From contig CAVRNI010000033.1 of NCBI GenBank assembly GCA_963722415.1, positions 1 to 64,000 on the forward strand: DNA of 64,000 bases. Direction: 5' to 3'. This DNA is from JALOLG01 sp963722415. Lineage in GTDB: Bacteria > Actinomycetota > Acidimicrobiia > Acidimicrobiales > Ilumatobacteraceae. The position numbers and the translations under genes are program-made. Positions 18,226 to 28,223 of the stretch are shown one piece after another (position 1 is the stretch's first letter; each line of letters begins with the position of its first letter). The notes beneath the pieces are model-generated. The model made no database searches, was not told the origin of the DNA, and saw nothing but the letters and a program-made list of their open reading frames with translations.

Positions 18226-19931
18226 TCAGGCGGTGATCCACCATCCGGTGACGTCGAAGATGGTGTGGGTCACCGTCGGGCCCAGACGCACAGCCGTCCG
18301 CCGTCGTCGACGTGCACCGTCACGCCGCTCGCCGCCGCGCGGCCGGGCTGGGAGTTGACGTTCGATGCGTTCGGGACCGCGGCGCCGCAGGGTGAGCGGT
18401 CTGCCAACCGGCTGCCGCCGAACCGACGGCGGTGAGTGATCCGGTGGTCGCAACCGCGGCCGCCGGTGCTCCGGCGACGTCGAGCACCTGGTCGGCGCCG
18501 TGGATCGGCGACCACCCGCCGACACCGTTGCGGGTGTCGAGAATGCGTGTCGGATGGGCAGCGACAAAGGCCGCCCCGCCCGACCCGAACCGGCCCTGGA
18601 GGTCGACGATCACCCTGGCCCGCGCCGACGTGAACACGCAGATCGCACCACCGGCGGTGCCGACGTACGCCGATCCGGCCACGGCCTCGGCTGGTCCGTA
18701 GTTGACGGACGACGCTTCGGGCACCTCCTCATCGCACGGGTACACCGTGAGGAATCCCGCAGCATCGGCGGCGTCGGCCGTGACCCCCACCGCGACCGCC
18801 TCGCCAGCGCCAGGGATCGGAACCCGCCGCGTGCCCCGGCCGCAACGACCTCGTCGACGAGGCGCGTCGGGTCGACGGGCGCGAGTCCGAGCGAACCACC
18901 CGGCGCCAGGTAGCCCGCCAGGTCCACGACCACGTGCGAGGTGGCCGACGAGTACACGCACACCGATCGCCCGGTACCGACCGGGACCACCGCGCTCGCC
19001 GCGCGATCCTGGCCGGTGAGGTAGTTGACGTTGCTTGCCTCGGGCACCGCTGCACCACATGGAAAGGCGGTCAGAAAGCCGTCGGCGTCGGCCTGGGTCG
19101 CGGTCACGTTCACCACGACCGACGTCGCGTCGGCTGGCACCCACGTTTCGAGCGCGACGTTCGCCACTGCGCCGGCGTCGACGACACCGGTCAGGCGCGT
19201 GTCGATCACTCGGACCGGGTCGACGGGCGTCAGGCGGGCGGGTGCCGACGTCGCCGTGGGCAGCGGTGCGTCGCCGCCGACGCGGTGCGCCGTGGCCCAC
19301 ACCCCGTAGACCTCTTGGGCGATGCGCTCGGACCGGCGCGCGTGCTCGGCCGGTGATGCGAGGTGGACGCCGTCGTACACGTCGAAGCTTTCGGTGACGA
19401 CCACTGATGGCCAGTCCCAGGTCGTGAAGTCGTCGCGTGCGGCATCGAACTCGGCGAGCGCCGTGTTCCAAGTGTTGGCCTCCGCCTGATGCGTGTAGAA
19501 ACGCGTGATCTGCGGCCACCAGATGTGGTGCCCAGGTCCGACCGCGTCGACGACGTGCTGGATCGAGTTGCGGGCACACGCCAGGTCGGTGCGGCAGTAC
19601 CCCGAGTCGATCGCGCCCACGTTGACGATCACGTGCGGCGCGTCCCATCCATCTGCTCGCCACTCCGCCAGCCAACTCGACACGGTGACGCCGGCCGGCA
19701 TACCGAAGTACCCGGTCGGCACGTACCCGGTCGTCAGGCCGCTCGCAGCGCGGGCGACGATCGGTCCGAAGCCTCGGTCGGCGAGGTAGTGGGACAGCGA
19801 GCGATGCCCGCCCGCCGGGTACACGCTGGCGGCCAACACCGAGTCGCCCACGATCGTCACCGCGCCGAGCGGTCCGGCGGGAACGAGACCGGCGCCGCCG
19901 CGATGCTGTGCGGTTCGCCGACGACGGTCAC
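18226..19931 (-). pseudogene. Secreted SGNH/GDSL-type hydrolase with three C-terminal repeats, several frame breaks
   Basis: The N terminus is hydrophobic (LVAGITIAVTVVGEPHSIAA) and signal-like; the start is uncertain, with GTG at 19931 the nearest in frame and 19860 a later choice. The SGNH serine lies in VTIVGDSVLAASVYPAGGH, and the Asp-His pair in DVYDGVHLASPAEH. Three repeats follow. Each carries VRVIDTRLTG or a variant, ATSVVVNVTATQADADGFL, PCG...EASNVNY, and SHVVVDLAGYLAPGG or a relative. A conserved cysteine pair (FPCG and VCVYS) is present. The repeats match those of the protein at 6141. Breaks lie near 18830-18850, 18450 and 18330. Envelope ester hydrolase activity is inferred. Confidence 0.6.
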
Positions 19932-20110
19932 CGCGATCGTGATCCCGGCGACGAGACGGGCGAACGTCCGGAGGCCCTGATCGCGCTCAGCCTACGAGTC
20001 CAAGACGTGAGTCGACGGCCGACTCGGCCTCGGGCACCGTATGGTCACGCCCCGTGAGCGGAACCGCCGCAGATCCCCGACGTCCGCATCCGACGACACT
20101 CAGACTGTCG

Positions 20111-20646
20111 ATGCAGCGTGCTCCCTTCCCACCGTCTGATGTCGCCAACTCGTCCCCGCCGATGCCGGGTCGCCGGACGTGGCAGTCACGCCCGCGTCGG
20201 ATCGCGCCGGCGAGGTGGTGGTTGCGTTCGGCGGGAAGATGGTCCGGTGACGTGTTCGCCGCTGCCGGCCCAGCGCCGCTCGTTGTCGATTCAGGTCGCC
20301 GACGACCTGTACCTCGTCGGGCCCGAGCAGGCCGAGCCGCCCGACATGGTGAACCACTCGTGCGATCCGAACTGCGGGATCCTGGGCAGCATCCTCCTCG
20401 TCGCCATCCGTCCCATCGCGGCCGGTGAAGAGGTCTGCTACGACTACGCCATGTCGGACGGCAGTCCGTACGACGAGTTCGACTGCTCGTGCGGCACCGC
20501 ATCGTGTCGAGGGCCGCATCACCGGGAACGACTGGTCGCGGCCCGAGCTGATCGAACGGTATCGGGGCTGGTACTCCGCGTATCTCCAGGCCCGCATCGA
20601 CCGGACCAGCGCCTCGACCCGACCTCGGTCCGCACGGCGGTGCTGA
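20111..20646 (+). CDS. SET-domain protein (lysine methyltransferase-like), frame breaks
   Basis: The SET catalytic signatures are unmistakable: DMVNHSCDPNCGILG (the NHS/C motif), then IRPIAAGEEVCYDYAMSDGS (the GEE...YDY motif) and a post-SET CSCGTASCRG cysteine cluster. The upstream part (AGEVVVAFGGKMV) and downstream part (GNDWSRPELIERYRGWYSAY) lie in other frames. Shifts fall near 20245 and 20510. The start is uncertain; ATG 20111 is used because the family is about 170 aa. SET proteins are rare in free-living actinobacteria. The target could be a ribosomal or nucleoid protein, but nothing here shows it. Confidence 0.65.
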
Positions 20647-20821
20647 GCCTGACCGGCGACCATCAACGCCGAACACACCGCGAACGCGGATGGTGGCGGA
20701 GACCGGCGAACCAGCACGCTGCGCGGCCGGACGCCGGAACGCCCATGTCAAAGCCACCGCAGGTTCGCGAAGTTTTGGCAAAGTCACCTCAAGCCGCAAT
20801 AACGCGTGCCGATTTCGGAAC

Positions 20822-22070
20822 GTGAGGTTTGTGCGACTGGGGGCATTGTTCGGCAGTGTGATGCTGATCGTCGCCGTCGCCGTCGGCTACGTCGCCCGGC
20901 GGGCCGATCTCGCCCACTCCCGTGACGTGCAGATCGAGTCGACGGCCTCGATCGCCTCTGCAAATCTTGGGGGATTCATCAAGGCCGTCGAGCTGTCGGC
21001 TGCGGTGGCCGCCGACCCCGAGGTCGCAGCGGAGTCATTGCGCGACGCGCTCGACGGCGCCGATGTGTGCGTCATCGCACCGCTCGGCAACCGCCGAGCC
21101 CGCCTGCACCACCGACGACGCGGCGTTCGTCGCAGCGGGCGACCTCGATGTTCGGTGAGACCGACGCGCGGTCGCCGGCAGCGGCGGTCGACTCGAGATC
21201 ACGGTCGTCGGCGACAGCTGCGACCGTCTACGCCGAGGTCGATCTCGCCGACCTCGGGGTGATCGGCGGCGCCGAGCTCGACTTCCTCCGGACCGCCGAG
21301 TCCCCGCCGGTCGATCGCCACAACGATCGATGGCCGGCGCGTCTCGGCGTCACCGATCGAGCACGGCGACGGGCTGTGGGTCGCGGCCTCGAGCGATGGC
21401 GCGGTGGCGCTCGCCAGCGAAGAGCAGCTGATGATCGTGATGCTGTCGTCGCTCGCCGTGCTCCTGCTCGGGCTGGCCGGGATGACGATCCGGGCCGAGC
21501 GCCACAGCCTGGTCGAGCGGGCCAGCCTCGACGCGCTGACCCGCCTTCCGAACCGCAGCGAGTTCGAGCGCAGGGCCGAGATCGTGCTCGCCGCGGCGCA
21601 GCGCTCCGAGGAAGGCGTCTGCCTGCTGCTGTTCGACCTCGACGGGTTCAAGGGGATCAACGACACGTACGGTCACCAAGCCGGTGACGAGGTGCTGCGC
21701 GTGATGGGCAAGCGTCTGCGCCGCGCCGTTCGCGAATCCGACGTCGTGGCCCGCTGGGGCGGCGACGAGTTCGTCCTGATGCTGCCGGGCATCGAGGACG
21801 CGTCGGCGGCACGGTGCCGTGCGGCGAGCCTCGCCGAGTTGATCTCACGCGAGGACATCGACGGCCTGCGGGTCGGCGCCAGCGTCGGCATCGCCTTGTT
21901 CCCGCGCCATGCCGAGACGCTCGAAGACGCTCATCCAGGCCGCCGACGGGGCGATGTACGCGGCGAAGCGCGACGGCGTCAGCCACCGTCTCGCCGGGGT
22001 CGAGTCGGCGCCGATCGACCCGATCATCGAGCCCGCCGCTGATCGACGGACCACCGCGAACGTACGCTGA
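20822..22070 (+). CDS. Membrane diguanylate cyclase (GGDEF), frame breaks
   Basis: Makes c-di-GMP from two GTP. The start is GTG 20822, with a membrane helix at residues 5-25 (LGALFGSVMLIVAVAVGYVA). A short extracytoplasmic sensor region of about 170 aa follows, then a second helix (MIVMLSSLAVLLLGLAGM). The GGDEF domain includes DALTRLPNRSEFERR and DLDGFKGINDTYGHQAGDEV, then RESDVVARWGGDEFVLMLPG. The inhibitory RxxD site (RESD) sits five residues before GGDEF, so product feedback is likely. Shifts fall near 21100, 21400 and 21925; the last changes the C terminus to an AADGAMYAAKRDGVSHRL-type end. It may supply c-di-GMP for pilus control. Confidence 0.75.
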
Positions 22071-22075
22071 GGGGC

Positions 22076-23264
22076 GTGACCGCCGCCGAGTCGTGCCTGA
22101 CGCCGAAGCTCGAGGGCTTCGGCACCACCATCTTCGCCGAGATGTCGGCGCTCGCCGTCCAGACGGGAGCGATCAACCTCGGCCAGGGGTTCCCCGACAC
22201 CGACGGGCCAGCCGTCGTGCTCGAGGCCGCGATCGACGCCATCCGGTCGGGCGTCAACCAGTACCCGCCGGGACCCGGTAACCCGGTGCTGCGATCGGCG
22301 ATCGCCGAGCACCAGCGCCGCTTCTACGGACTCGAGCACGATCCCGACACCGAGGTGCTCGTGACCGCCGGCGCGACCGAGGCGCTCGCCGGGGCACTGC
22401 TCGGCATGCTCGACACCGGCGACGAGGTCGTGGTGTTCGAGCCGATGTACGACAGCTACCAGGCGTGCATCGCGCTCGCCGGTGCCATCGCACGCCCCGT
22501 GTTGCTCGCACCGAGCGACGGCGGCTACGGGTTCGACCCCGATGAGCTCCGCGGCGCGATCACGGAGCGGACGAAGCTGATCCTGCTGAACACGCCGCAC
22601 AACCCGACCGGCAAGGTGTTCACGCGCGACGAGCTGACGTTCATCGCCGAGCTGGCGATCGAGCACGATCTGCTCGTGGTGACCGACGAGGTGTACGAGC
22701 ACCTCGTGTTCTCCGGTTCGACGCATGTCCCGATGGCGACGTTGCCAGGGATGGCCGAGCGGACGCTGACCATCTCGTCGGGCGGCAAGACGTTCAACAC
22801 GACCGGCTGGAAGGTCGGCTGGGCGTGCGGCCCGGCGCCGATGGTCGCCGCGACACGGACCGCGAAGCAGTTCCTGACCTACGTCAACGCCGCCCCGTTC
22901 CAGCCGGCGATCGCCGTCGGCCTGCGGGCTGCCCGACGAGTTCTTCGCGGGCGTCGCCGCCGACCTCGAGGCCAAGCGCGACCGCCTGTTCGACGGTCTC
23001 GTCGCGGCCGGGTTCACCGCCTACCGGCCGCAGGCGACGTACTTCACGACCGTCGACATCCGCCCGCTGCGCGCCGACGGCGACGGGATGGAGTTCTGCC
23101 GCTCGCTGCCTCACCAGTGCGGCGTCGTGGCGGTCCCGAACCAGGTGTTCTACGCCCGGACCGAGCACGGCCGGCACCTCGTGCGGTTCGCGTGCTGCAA
23201 GCGACTCGACGTGATCGACGACGCGGTCAACCGCTTGTCGAAGCTCGCCGAGGTCACGGCGTGA
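22076..23264 (+). CDS. PLP-dependent class I/II aminotransferase (YbdL/DapC/glutamine transaminase K group), one frame break
   Basis: About 395 aa. Visible motifs are GAINLGQGFPDTDGP at the start, LLNTPHNPTGKVFTRDEL, VVTDEVYEHLVFSG, and the PLP lysine in ISSGGKTFNTTGWKVGWACG. A single shift near 22929 moves the last 110 residues to another frame (LPDEFFAGVAADLEAKRDRL). The GTG at 22076 follows GAGGGG and lies five bases after the cyclase stop. The stop overlaps the next start by GTGA. Coupled to an omega-amidase, it most likely performs glutamine- or methionine-linked transamination in a salvage pathway. DapC (succinyldiaminopimelate) is the other candidate. Confidence 0.8.
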
Positions 23265-24040
23265 GCACGTTGCGAGTTGCCGCGGTCCAGCACGACATCG
23301 TCTGGAACGACCGCGATGCCAACTTCGAGCGGCTGGCGCCGAAGGTCGCCGCGGCCGCCGGAGCGGGGGCCGGGCTGGTCGTGCTGACGGAGACGTTCTC
23401 GACCGGGTTCGGGTTCGGCCAGGCCGACTTCGGCGAGGTCGAGGGTGGTCCGTCGGCGCAGTTCCTCGCCGAGATGGCCAAGGAGCACGGTGTCTGGGTC
23501 GGCGGTTCGTGCCCCGAGATCGCCGACGGCGCCCCCGACGACGACCAGCGCCCTTCGAACACGTTCGTGCTCACCGGCCCCGGCGGTGTGACGCACCGCT
23601 ACCGCAAGATCCACCCGTTCTCGCACGCCGGCGAGGAACAGCACGTCCGCGCCGGCACCGAACTGGTGACCGTCGACGTCGAAGGCTTCCGGGTGAGCAT
23701 GTTCGTCTGCTACGACCTCCGCTTCGCCGACGAGTTCTGGCAGCTGGCGACCGGTACCGATCTGTACCTCGTACCGGCGAACTGGCCCGAGAAGCGCCGC
23801 GCGCACTGGATGGCGTTGCTCCAGGCGCGGGCGATCGAGAACCAGGCGTACGTCGTCGGCGTCAACCGCGTGGGCGAGGGCGACAACCTCGCCTACTCGG
23901 GCGACAGCCGCATCGTCGATCCGCTCGGTGAACTGCTGGCGACGGCGAGCCACACCGAGTCGATCCTGCTCGCCGACATCTCCACCGACCACGTCGAGCG
24001 GACCCGCTCCCACTTCCGCTTCCTCCAAGACCGCCGCTGA
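23261..24040 (+). CDS. Nitrilase-superfamily amidase (omega-amidase/Nit2-like)
   Basis: Carbon-nitrogen hydrolase of 259 aa. The catalytic triad is visible as Glu in VVLTETFSTGFGF, Lys in HRYRKIHPFSHAGEEQ and Cys in SMFVCYDLRFADEFW. These segments match the omega-amidase (YafV/Nit2) group, which hydrolyses alpha-ketoglutaramate or alpha-ketosuccinamate. The GTG start overlaps the aminotransferase stop. The pairing reproduces the known transaminase plus omega-amidase module that makes glutamine transamination irreversible. A hairpin terminator follows 28 bases after the stop. The frame is intact. Confidence 0.85.
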   Translation: MSTLRVAAVQHDIVWNDRDANFERLAPKVAAAAGAGAGLVVLTETFSTGFGFGQADFGEVEGGPSAQFLAEMAKEHGVWVGGSCPEIADGAPDDDQRPSNTFVLTGPGGVTHRYRKIHPFSHAGEEQHVRAGTELVTVDVEGFRVSMFVCYDLRFADEFWQLATGTDLYLVPANWPEKRRAHWMALLQARAIENQAYVVGVNRVGEGDNLAYSGDSRIVDPLGELLATASHTESILLADISTDHVERTRSHFRFLQDRR

Positions 24041-24068
24041 CCCCCACCGCGAACCCAAACCCACCGTT

Positions 24069-24111
24069 CTGTCTGCTTCAGATGAGCCCACGGGCAATCT
24101 GAAGCAGACAG
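24069..24111. terminator. Bidirectional hairpin terminator
   Basis: Perfect 15-bp stem (CTGTCTGCTTCAGAT and its complement) with a 13-nt loop, between the convergent omega-amidase and acetyltransferase genes. No T-tract follows. The flanks also pair partly (CCCACCG against CGTGGGG), giving a longer structure. Confidence 0.7.
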
Positions 24112-24131
24112 TTCGTGGGGTCGGGGTGGGG

Positions 24132-24609
24132 TCAGGGCAGGGGTTTGGCCATCAGGCTGACGAGGGTGCCGTAGTCGGTCTCCTGCTGACCGACCTCGAC
24201 GAAGCCGAGCCGGTCGTGGAACGCGAGCGAGCCGTCGTTGCGGGGGCGCAGGTTGACCTCGAGCGTGAACCACGCCGCGTCGGCGCGCCGCTCGACCTCG
24301 TCATAGAGCGCCCGGCCGAGGCCACGTCCCTGGAACTCGGGTGCGATGGCGACCCGGTCGAGGTACACGAAGTCGTCGTAGCGCTCGGAGAACCAGCGGT
24401 AGTTGACGCTGCCGTAGTCGGCGCCAGGGGCGAAGGACGAGACAGAAGCCGGCGACGGTGTCGTCGACCGTCGCGACCAACGCCATCGAGGACTCGTCGA
24501 CGAGGTGCGCGAGTTGGGCGGCGTCGATCGGGCCGACGCCCGGAACGCCACTCTCGTTGATGGCGAGCACGCGGTCGAGATCGGCCGGGGCGAGCAAACG
24601 GACGGTCAT
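24132..24609 (-). CDS. GNAT-family acetyltransferase, one frame break
   Basis: About 159 aa, starting MTVRLLAPADLDRVLAINES at ATG 24609. The acetyl-CoA-binding loop is in YLDRVAIAPEFQGRGLGRAL (QGRGLG), with a C-terminal FHDRLGFVEVGQQETDYGT. One shift near 24435 joins the halves. The order and length fit the GCN5 family. Substrate unknown. It is divergent from the ABC ATPase with only 34 bases between the starts, so a compact two-way promoter must lie there. Confidence 0.75.
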
Positions 24610-24643
24610 CGCGCACGAACCTACCGATAGCGTCGGGCACCGC

Positions 24644-25570
24644 ATGTCCGATCCCCTCATCTCGGCACGCAAGCTCGTCAAGCGCTTCGGAGACTTCACC
24701 GCCGTCGACGGCATCGACATCGAGGTGGCGCCCGGCGAGTCGTTCGGATTCCTCGGTCCGAACGGCGCGGGAAAGTCGTCGACGATGCGGATGATCGGCT
24801 GCGTCTCGCCGGTGACCGACGGCGAGCTGCGGATCTTCGGCCTCGATCCGGCGACCGACGGCCGCCGGATCCGGGCCCGGATGGGCGTGGTGCCCCAGAG
24901 CGACCAACTCGACGGTGAGCTCACCGTCGAGGAGAACCTCGTGCTGTACGGCCGCTACTTCGACATCCCGCGCGCCGAGAGCCGGCGTCGCACGGCCGAG
25001 CTGCTCGACTTCGTGCAGCTCACCGACCGCGCCAAGAGCCGGGTCGAACCGCTGTCGGGCGGCATGAAGCGGCGGGTCACGATCGCCCGCTCGCTGATCA
25101 ACGAGCCCGAGCTGCTGTTGCTCGACGAGCCGACCACCGGGCTCGATCCGCAGGCGCGGCACATCCTGTGGGATCGCCTCTACCGGCTCAAGCAGCGCGG
25201 CGTGACGCTCGTGATCACCACCCACTACATGGACGAGGCCGAGCAGCTGTGCGATCGGCTGGTGGTGATGGACCGCGGCCAGATCGCGGCGGAGGGTTCA
25301 CCGCGTCAGCTGATCGAGCGGTACTCGACGCGCGAGGTGCTCGAGCTGCGCTACCCGGCCGGCACCAACGAGGCGCGATCGACCGACGTCGCCGGCATCG
25401 GCGAACGGCTCGAGGTGCTCCCCGATCGGCTGCTCATCTACGCCGACGACGGGGAAGCCGCGCTCAACGAGGTGCACTCCCGCGGCAGCCATCCCGAGAG
25501 CGCGCTGGTTCGGCGCAGCTCGCTCGAGGACGTCTTCCTCCACCTCACCGGTCGCTCGCTGGTCGAGTGA
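24644..25570 (+). CDS. ABC transporter ATPase, NodI/DrrA type
   Basis: 308 aa nucleotide-binding subunit of an ABC-2 exporter. Walker A is LGPNGAGKSSTMRM, the signature is PLSGGMKRRVTIARSLI, Walker B is LLLLDEPTTGLDPQARH, and the switch His is in VITTHYMDEAEQLCDRL. A C-terminal domain of about 80 aa follows, as in drug or lipid exporters of this class. The start at 24644 (MSDPLISARKLVKRFGDFT) fits the family. The stop overlaps the first permease by GTGA, so the three genes form one exporter. Confidence 0.88.
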   Translation: MSDPLISARKLVKRFGDFTAVDGIDIEVAPGESFGFLGPNGAGKSSTMRMIGCVSPVTDGELRIFGLDPATDGRRIRARMGVVPQSDQLDGELTVEENLVLYGRYFDIPRAESRRRTAELLDFVQLTDRAKSRVEPLSGGMKRRVTIARSLINEPELLLLDEPTTGLDPQARHILWDRLYRLKQRGVTLVITTHYMDEAEQLCDRLVVMDRGQIAAEGSPRQLIERYSTREVLELRYPAGTNEARSTDVAGIGERLEVLPDRLLIYADDGEAALNEVHSRGSHPESALVRRSSLEDVFLHLTGRSLVE

Positions 25571-26380
25571 TCGAGGACCGGGCTCACGCCGTGCTGCTGA
25601 GTACTCCGGCGCCCGTGCGCGTGTGGGAGCACAGCTTCGCCATCTACCGCCGGATCTGGCGTTCGAACGTGCTCGGCGGGTTCGTGCAGCCGTTGCTCTA
25701 CCTGATCGGGATGGGCCTCGGGGTCGGTGCGCTGGTCGACAGCGGGGCGAACTCGCTCGAGCTGCTCGACGGCCTCTCGTACTTCGCGTTCATCGCCCCG
25801 GCGCTGCTGGCGACGACGGCGATGATGGTGTCGTCGCAGGAGGCGATGTGGCCGGTGGTGGAAGTCCTTCATGTGGTCGTACTCGTACCGCTCGATGGCG
25901 GCGACCCCGCTCACGCCGGGGCAGATCGTCTCTGGGGTCGCGCTCTGGCAGGCGACCCGCGCCGCGATCTCGGTCGCCGGCGTCGCCGCCGTGTTGCTGT
26001 TCTTCGACGAGACGCGTTCGCCCGGGCTGCTGTTGGCGATCCCGTTCGGCGCGCTCACGGGTCTGGCGTTCTCGGTGCCGCTGACCGCGTGGTCGTCGAC
26101 CCGCGATCGGGAGACGTCGTTCCCGTCCATCCAACGGTTCGTGATCATGCCCTTGTTCCTGTTCGGCGGCACGTTCTACCCGGTCGAGCAACTCCCCGGT
26201 TGGATGCAGGCGTTCGCCAAGGTCACGCCGTTGTGGCACGGCGTGCAGTTGTGCCGCGACGCCGTGCTCGAACGACTCGAGGTGCCCGACATGCTGCTCC
26301 ACCTCGGCGTGCTGTGTGCGTTCGTGGCCGTCGGCCTTGCCGTGTGTCGGATCACGTACGCCCGGAGGCTGGCCGAGTGA
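25567..26380 (+). CDS. ABC-2 permease 1 (NodJ/DrrB type), one frame break
   Basis: About 270 aa with six predicted helices. The N terminus (SFAIYRRIWRSNVLGGFVQP and LYLIGMGLGVGAL) is typical for this class. One shift near 25860 moves the rest to another frame (MAATPLTPGQIVSGVALWQA; RFVIMPLFLFGGTFYPVEQL). The LFGGTFYP segment is the conserved ABC-2 signature. It overlaps both neighbours by a few bases. Confidence 0.8.
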
Positions 26381-27190
26381 TGATCACGTTGGCCGAGCTG
26401 CCGCTGCGCATCATCCCGGTACAGGTGCTCCGTGCCCGTCGTCCGCAACGGATGCTCGAGCGGATGGTCGTCGTCAACAAGCACAACTGGAGCATCCTGT
26501 TCAGCGGGTTCTTCGAGCCGCTGTTCTACCTGTTGTCGATCCGAATCGGGTTCGGCGCGCTGGTCGGCGACGTCGAGGTCGGCGGTCAGTCGGTGCCGTA
26601 CGAGGAGTTCGTGGCGCCGGCGCTGATGGCAGCATCGGCGATGAACGGAGCGGTGTACGAGTCGACGATGAACGTGTGGCACAAGCTCCACTACGCCCAC
26701 CTGTACGACGCGATCCTGGCGACGCCGATGACAACTGGCCGACATCGCGCTCGGTGAGATCGGATACTCGACGTTCCGCGGTGCGGTGTACTCGGCGGCG
26801 TTCCTGGTGACGATGGCGGCGCTCGGGATGACCAGCTCGTGGTGGATCGTGATGGCGTTGCCGGTCTGCATCCTCATCGCGTTCGCGTTCTCGGCGGTCG
26901 GGATGGCGGTGACGACGTACATGCGGTCGTGGGCCGACTTCGAGTACGTGCCGTCGGTGATGCTGCCGATGTTCCTGTTCTCGGCGACGTTCTACCCGGT
27001 GTCGAGCTACGGGGACTGGGCGTGGGTCGTGCAGCTCAGCCCGCTGTACCACGGTGTCGCGCTCGTCCGCGGCCTGAACTTCGGCGAGATCTCGTGGGCG
27101 TATCTCGGCCACGTGGGCGTGCTGGTCGCGCTGGCGTTCGTGGGCTTGTCGCTCGCCGTGCGGCGCATCGACACACTGCTGTTGAAATGA
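26380..27190 (+). CDS. ABC-2 permease 2 (NodJ/DrrB type), one frame break
   Basis: Paralogue of the preceding permease, about 270 aa. It starts MITLAELPLRIIPVQVLRAR at ATG 26380, sharing a base with the upstream stop; GTG 26377 is an alternative. The break is near 26730-26745, where one extra base turns ADIALGEIGYSTFRG into a different frame. Conserved segments are FEPLFYLLSIRIGFGALVGD and MLPMFLFSATFYPVSSYGDW. Having two permeases suggests a heterodimeric channel for a lipid, polyketide or glycan; the substrate is not indicated. Confidence 0.8.
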
Positions 27191-27259
27191 CCAGGTGAGG
27201 CCGGCGACCAGGGCGGCGGACGGCCGACCGCGTCTCCTGCCAGGTCATATCCTGAGCGC

Positions 27260-27908
27260 ATGCTCTTCCGGAAGAAGTCAGAGATGGTCGCCGCGGATGC
27301 TGCGCTGCCCGGCCGAACCGATCAGAAGGTCTCCAGTGCCCGCCGCGCACTTCGTCAACGGCAACCCGTTGCAGGGTCCCTGGCCCGACGGCTTCGAGAC
27401 CGCGGTGTTCGGGATGGGCTGCTTCTGGGGCGAGGAGCGCACGTTCTGGCAGACCGAGGGCGTGTACTCGACGTTCGTCGGCTACGCCGGGGGCTTCACA
27501 CCGAACCCCACCTATGAAGAGGTGTGCTCCGGCCTGACCGGTCACGCCGAGGTCGTGGGTGTGGTCTACGACCCGGCGGTCGTGACCTTCGAGCGGATCC
27601 TCCAGGTGTTCTGGGAGAACCACGACCCGACCCAGGGCATGCGTCAGGGCAACGACGTCGGCACTCAATATCGCAGCGCCATCTATCTGACCGATGAGTC
27701 ACAGCGCGGCGCCGTCGAGCTGAGCCGCAAGATGTACCAGGAGCGATTGCACGAGGCCGGCTACGGCGAGATCACGACCGAGATCGCCCCGCTGAGAGAG
27801 TTCTTCTACGCCGAGCCGTACCACCAGCAGTATCTCGCCAAGAATCCCAACGGCTACTGCGGGGTCGGTGGCACGGGGGTGTCGTGTCCGGTGGGGTTAG
27901 GGTCCTGA
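27260..27908 (+). CDS. msrA: Peptide methionine sulfoxide reductase A, one frame break
   Basis: Repairs oxidised methionine. The catalytic motif is AVFGMGCFWGEERTFWQ (GCFWG), and the C-terminal resolving region is GYCGVGGTGVSC. Other family marks are VGYAGGFTPNPTYEEVCSG and HDPTQGMRQGNDVGTQYRSA. The start ATG 27260 (MLFRKKSEMVAADAALPGR) matches the actinobacterial N terminus, and one shift near 27325 joins it to the core. About 215 aa. The ABC transporter is upstream on the same strand with a 69-nt gap. Confidence 0.85.
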
Positions 27909-27941
27909 ACCCGTAGTGCCCGCCTACTACAAGGAGGCTTG

Positions 27942-28162
27942 ATGTCGTTTCTCGACAAGCTGAAGAGGACCTTCGGCAAGGCCAAGGACAAGTCCGACGA
28001 GATCGTCGACGAGAACCGCGAACGGATTCCGGACGACATCGAGCAGAAGTACGACAAGGCTTCCGACGCCGCCGAGAAGATCGCCCCCGGCGACGACGGA
28101 GGCGCGGTGGCGCCAAGCCGGCCGCCGGCAGCCCGCCCCCCGCAGCACCACCCCCGACCTGA
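27942..28162 (+). CDS. MT0933-like small antitoxin-family protein, one frame break
   Basis: Begins MSFLDKLKRTFGKAKDKSDE after AAGGAGG (27931-27937). The charged helical body continues with IPDDIEQKYDKASDAAEKI. The Pro/Ala-rich tail is sensible (AKPAAGSPPPAAPPPT) only after one shift near 28105-28115, giving about 73 aa with the stop at 28160-28162. The family is named as an antitoxin, but members are widespread without a partner, and no toxin gene is adjacent here. A strong hairpin follows. Confidence 0.6.
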
Positions 28163-28176
28163 CCCGCCGCACCCCG

Positions 28177-28223
28177 ATCTCGTGAAGTTTCGGCGTCGTA
28201 GGGCCGCCGAAACTTCATGAGAT
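28177..28223. terminator. Long hairpin between convergent genes
   Basis: A 19-bp stem (ATCTCGTGAAGTTTCGGCG against CGCCGAAACTTCATGAGAT, with one G-T pair) has a 9-nt loop. It separates the MT0933-like gene from the convergent CoA-transferase, whose stop at 28215 lies inside the right arm. No T-tract. It can stop transcription both ways. Confidence 0.7.

Noticed and set aside
22076..24040. A single aminotransferase-nitrilase fusion protein
   Set aside because: The junction is a frame-broken segment rich in Arg. The true aminotransferase tail is in another frame, and a normal GTG start opens the amidase.
27942..28162. A toxin-antitoxin pair at the MT0933-like gene
   Set aside because: No toxin gene lies beside it. 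The neighbours are msrA and a CoA-transferase.
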